Shown here piece after piece: positions 5,339 through 7,173 of a stretch of 7,173 bases of DNA. The stretch lies in contig CAIYXE010000653.1 in the NCBI GenBank assembly GCA_903930095.1, forward strand, positions 1-7,173, in the 5' to 3' direction. The notes below the pieces were generated by a model that made no database searches, was not told where the DNA came from, and was given only the letters and a program-made list of their open reading frames with translations. The stretch's first letter is position 1; each line of letters starts with the position of its first letter. Position numbers and translations under genes: made by a program. The DNA is from an uncultured Hyphomicrobiales bacterium. Its GTDB lineage: Bacteria; Pseudomonadota; Alphaproteobacteria; Rhizobiales; Aestuariivirgaceae.

Positions 5339-7173
5339 TTGGGCAAGACGCACATCGGTGAGCTGTTCTTCAAGGAAAGGGTGTTACGGCTCCCCTCGCC
5401 CTGGCCCGCCCGCTTCCGCATCACCATCACCGAGCGCCTGCTGCGTCTCTTGATCACCGCGATGATCGTGATGTTCCTCGGCTTGCTCGGCAGCGCGCTG
5501 CTGATGCAGCTCGCCAACAGCCGCACCAGCCATGTGGCCGAACAGAACCGCCTCTCCGCCCTTCACGCGGAACTTGTCGCACAGCGCATCCGCACTGATT
5601 TCGCCGAGGCGCGCCGCCGGGGGCTGACGCCGCCCGTCGTCAACAGCGGCTACCTGCTGTCGATCCTGCCCGCGGGCTCCCAGGACGAGCAGCGCGTCTT
5701 CGCCATTGCCCGCAGCACCGGCGGCATCGTCGCCAGCGCGCCAGCACAGGAAGGCCTCGACGGCGCGAACATCATGGGCGTGCTGTCGCCCAGTTTCGTC
5801 ACCGAGGCGGCGATCAACAGCGGGGAGATGTCGCCCCTTGACCTCGCCTCAGGCGAGGCAGCTTTCGTAACGCTTTATGAATTGGGCGACTTTCCCGGAA
5901 GCCTGGTCGTGTTCCAGCGCAAGGCAGATGTGCTGGCGGCCTGGCGCTCCGGCGTCACGCAGGTCACGCTTCTGTTCATCGTGACGCTGCTGGTGCTGAT
6001 CATGCTCGGCGCCGCCTTCCACTGGCAGGCGGCCAAGGCGGCTGAAGCGGATTCGATCCTCGGCCTTGCCACCGCGCGGCTCGACAAGGCGCTGGACCGC
6101 GGCCAGTGCGGCATGTGGGACTGGGATGTGAACAAGGGCATCATCTTCTGGTCGCGCTCCATGTTCGACATCCTCGGCATGCCGGTGAAGGGCGACTACC
6201 TGAGCTTCGCCGAAGTGCTGAGCCGCATCCACGAGACCGACACCGAGCTCGAGGAAGCGGTGGAACAGCTGCTGGACGGCAAGATCACCTCCTTTGACCG
6301 GGAGTTCCGCATGCGCCACGAGGATGGCCACTACGTGTGGCTCCGCGCGCGCGTGGCCCTCGCGCCGGGAGAGACGGAAGCCCAGCCTCACCTGATCGGA
6401 ATCGTCTTCGACATCACCCAGCAGAAGCTCGCCGACAAGCTCAACAAGGAAGCAGAACTCCGGCTGATGGACGCGGTCGAGAACATTTCCGAGGCCTTCG
6501 TGCTGTGGGATGCCGACAACCGGCTGGTGCTGTGCAACTCCAAGTACCAGCAGTTCCATTCGCTTCCCGCGTCCGTCTGCGCGCCCGGCACGGCTTACGA
6601 GGACGTGGTCAGAACCGCGAAGGAGCCCGCCGTCAGGAAGCGCATCGGCCTGAAGGGAGAGAGCGGCGAGGGCCGCTCCTTCGAGGTGCAACTCGCCGAC
6701 CAGCGCTGGCTGCAGATCAACGAACGGCGCACCAAGGACGGCGGCTTCGTTTCGGTCGGCACCGACATCACCGCACTCAAGCTGCAGGAAGAGCGGCTCA
6801 GGATGTCCGAGCGGGAACTGATGATGACGGTGCGCGACCTGCAGAAGGAGCGGCTCCTCGCCGACCAGCAGGCCCAGCGCCTGGCCGACCTTGCCGACAA
6901 ATACGCCCGCGAGAAGACCAGGGCCGAGGCCGCGAACCGCTCAAAGTCCGAATTCCTCGCCAACATGTCGCATGAGCTTCGAACGCCGCTCAATGCCATC
7001 ATCGGCTTCTCCGAGGTGATGCTGGCGGAAATGTTCGGGCCCATGGGCTCTGAGAAATACGCCGAGTATTCGCGCGACATCCACCGGAGCGGACTGTTCC
7101 TGCTCGATGTCATCAACGACATCCTCGACATGTCGAAGATCGAGGCCGGCCGCATGATGCTCGAATGCGAGAC
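5339..7173 (+). CDS. Membrane-bound PAS sensor histidine kinase, PleC/DivJ-like (3' end missing)
   Basis: The first 611 residues are present. Order: TM helix at about 33-57; extracytoplasmic domain at about 59-205; TM helix at about 208-228; a first PAS domain with PAC segment (about 246-365, ALDRGQCGMWDWDVNKG onward); a second PAS domain (about 376-482, ENISEAFVLWDADNRLVLCN onward); a coiled coil (about 483-535); and a HisKA domain with phosphoacceptor H545 in FLANMSHELRTPLNAIIGFS. The ATPase domain is beyond the window. The HisKA end, INDILDMSKIEAGR, is typical of alphaproteobacterial PleC/DivJ/PdhS kinases, which act on DivK/PleD-type response regulators in cell-cycle and polarity control. 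PleC is the best guess, but the catalytic half is missing. Three starts are possible: ATG 5276, TTG 5339 and GTG 5381. I chose TTG 5339: AGGGGA lies five bases upstream, and codons 5276-5338 lack the G/C third-position bias of the gene. The frame is open back to the dehydrogenase stop. Confidence 0.85.
   Translation, partial: MGKTHIGELFFKERVLRLPSPWPARFRITITERLLRLLITAMIVMFLGLLGSALLMQLANSRTSHVAEQNRLSALHAELVAQRIRTDFAEARRRGLTPPVVNSGYLLSILPAGSQDEQRVFAIARSTGGIVASAPAQEGLDGANIMGVLSPSFVTEAAINSGEMSPLDLASGEAAFVTLYELGDFPGSLVVFQRKADVLAAWRSGVTQVTLLFIVTLLVLIMLGAAFHWQAAKAAEADSILGLATARLDKALDRGQCGMWDWDVNKGIIFWSRSMFDILGMPVKGDYLSFAEVLSRIHETDTELEEAVEQLLDGKITSFDREFRMRHEDGHYVWLRARVALAPGETEAQPHLIGIVFDITQQKLADKLNKEAELRLMDAVENISEAFVLWDADNRLVLCNSKYQQFHSLPASVCAPGTAYEDVVRTAKEPAVRKRIGLKGESGEGRSFEVQLADQRWLQINERRTKDGGFVSVGTDITALKLQEERLRMSERELMMTVRDLQKERLLADQQAQRLADLADKYAREKTRAEAANRSKSEFLANMSHELRTPLNAIIGFSEVMLAEMFGPMGSEKYAEYSRDIHRSGLFLLDVINDILDMSKIEAGRMMLECE

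Noticed and set aside
5849..6691. A 280-codon minus-strand open frame opposite the histidine kinase
   Set aside because: The plus strand encodes continuous transmembrane, PAS and HisKA sequence here; the antisense translation is low-complexity and unlike any family I know.

Overview
The window is GC-rich, densely packed and reads as the chromosome of an alphaproteobacterium, most likely of the Rhizobiales (Hyphomicrobiales). The main basis is the partial histidine kinase at the right end, whose dimerisation domain resembles the PleC/DivJ kinases of that group, together with a cluster of GANTC (CcrM-type) sites in front of it. I see no insertion sequence, tRNA, rRNA, CRISPR array or phage gene. 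All genes look intact except the two cut by the window edges.

Layout, left to right. (1) 2-778, plus strand: the C-terminal two thirds of an M20-family acetylornithine deacetylase-like enzyme (ArgE). (2) 767-1138, minus strand: a small GFA/CENP-V-type zinc protein whose 3' end overlaps the end of the deacetylase gene by 12 bp. (3) 3827 down to 1237, minus strand: a tight three-gene operon, in transcription order an HpaB-type flavin-dependent monooxygenase, a RidA/YjgF-family protein and a DUF1028 protein. The gaps are 24 bp and 5 bp. (4) 3902-5152, plus strand: a DadA-like FAD-dependent amino acid/amine dehydrogenase, divergent from the operon across 74 bp. (5) 5153-5338: a 186-bp regulatory gap with three inverted repeats, four GANTC sites and a candidate promoter. 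(6) 5339-7173 and beyond, plus strand: a membrane-bound PAS sensor histidine kinase, cut inside or just after its phosphoacceptor domain.

Genes 3 and 4 look like one divergently expressed catabolic module for a nitrogen-containing, possibly aromatic or N-acylated, compound: an amine/amino acid oxidase, a two-component-type monooxygenase, a Rid protein and a possible amidohydrolase. The substrate cannot be read from the sequence. The Rid protein seems to lack the arginine that classical imine deaminases need, so a simple 'oxidase makes imine, RidA hydrolyses it' model is not secure. No flavin reductase partner for the monooxygenase lies in the window.

The most interesting regulatory signal is in front of the kinase. 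Four GANTC methylation sites fall within 93 bp, three of them in the YGAKTCG context associated with GcrA-CcrM control, and they sit in the arms of two inverted repeats. This would fit a cell-cycle kinase with methylation-sensitive transcription.
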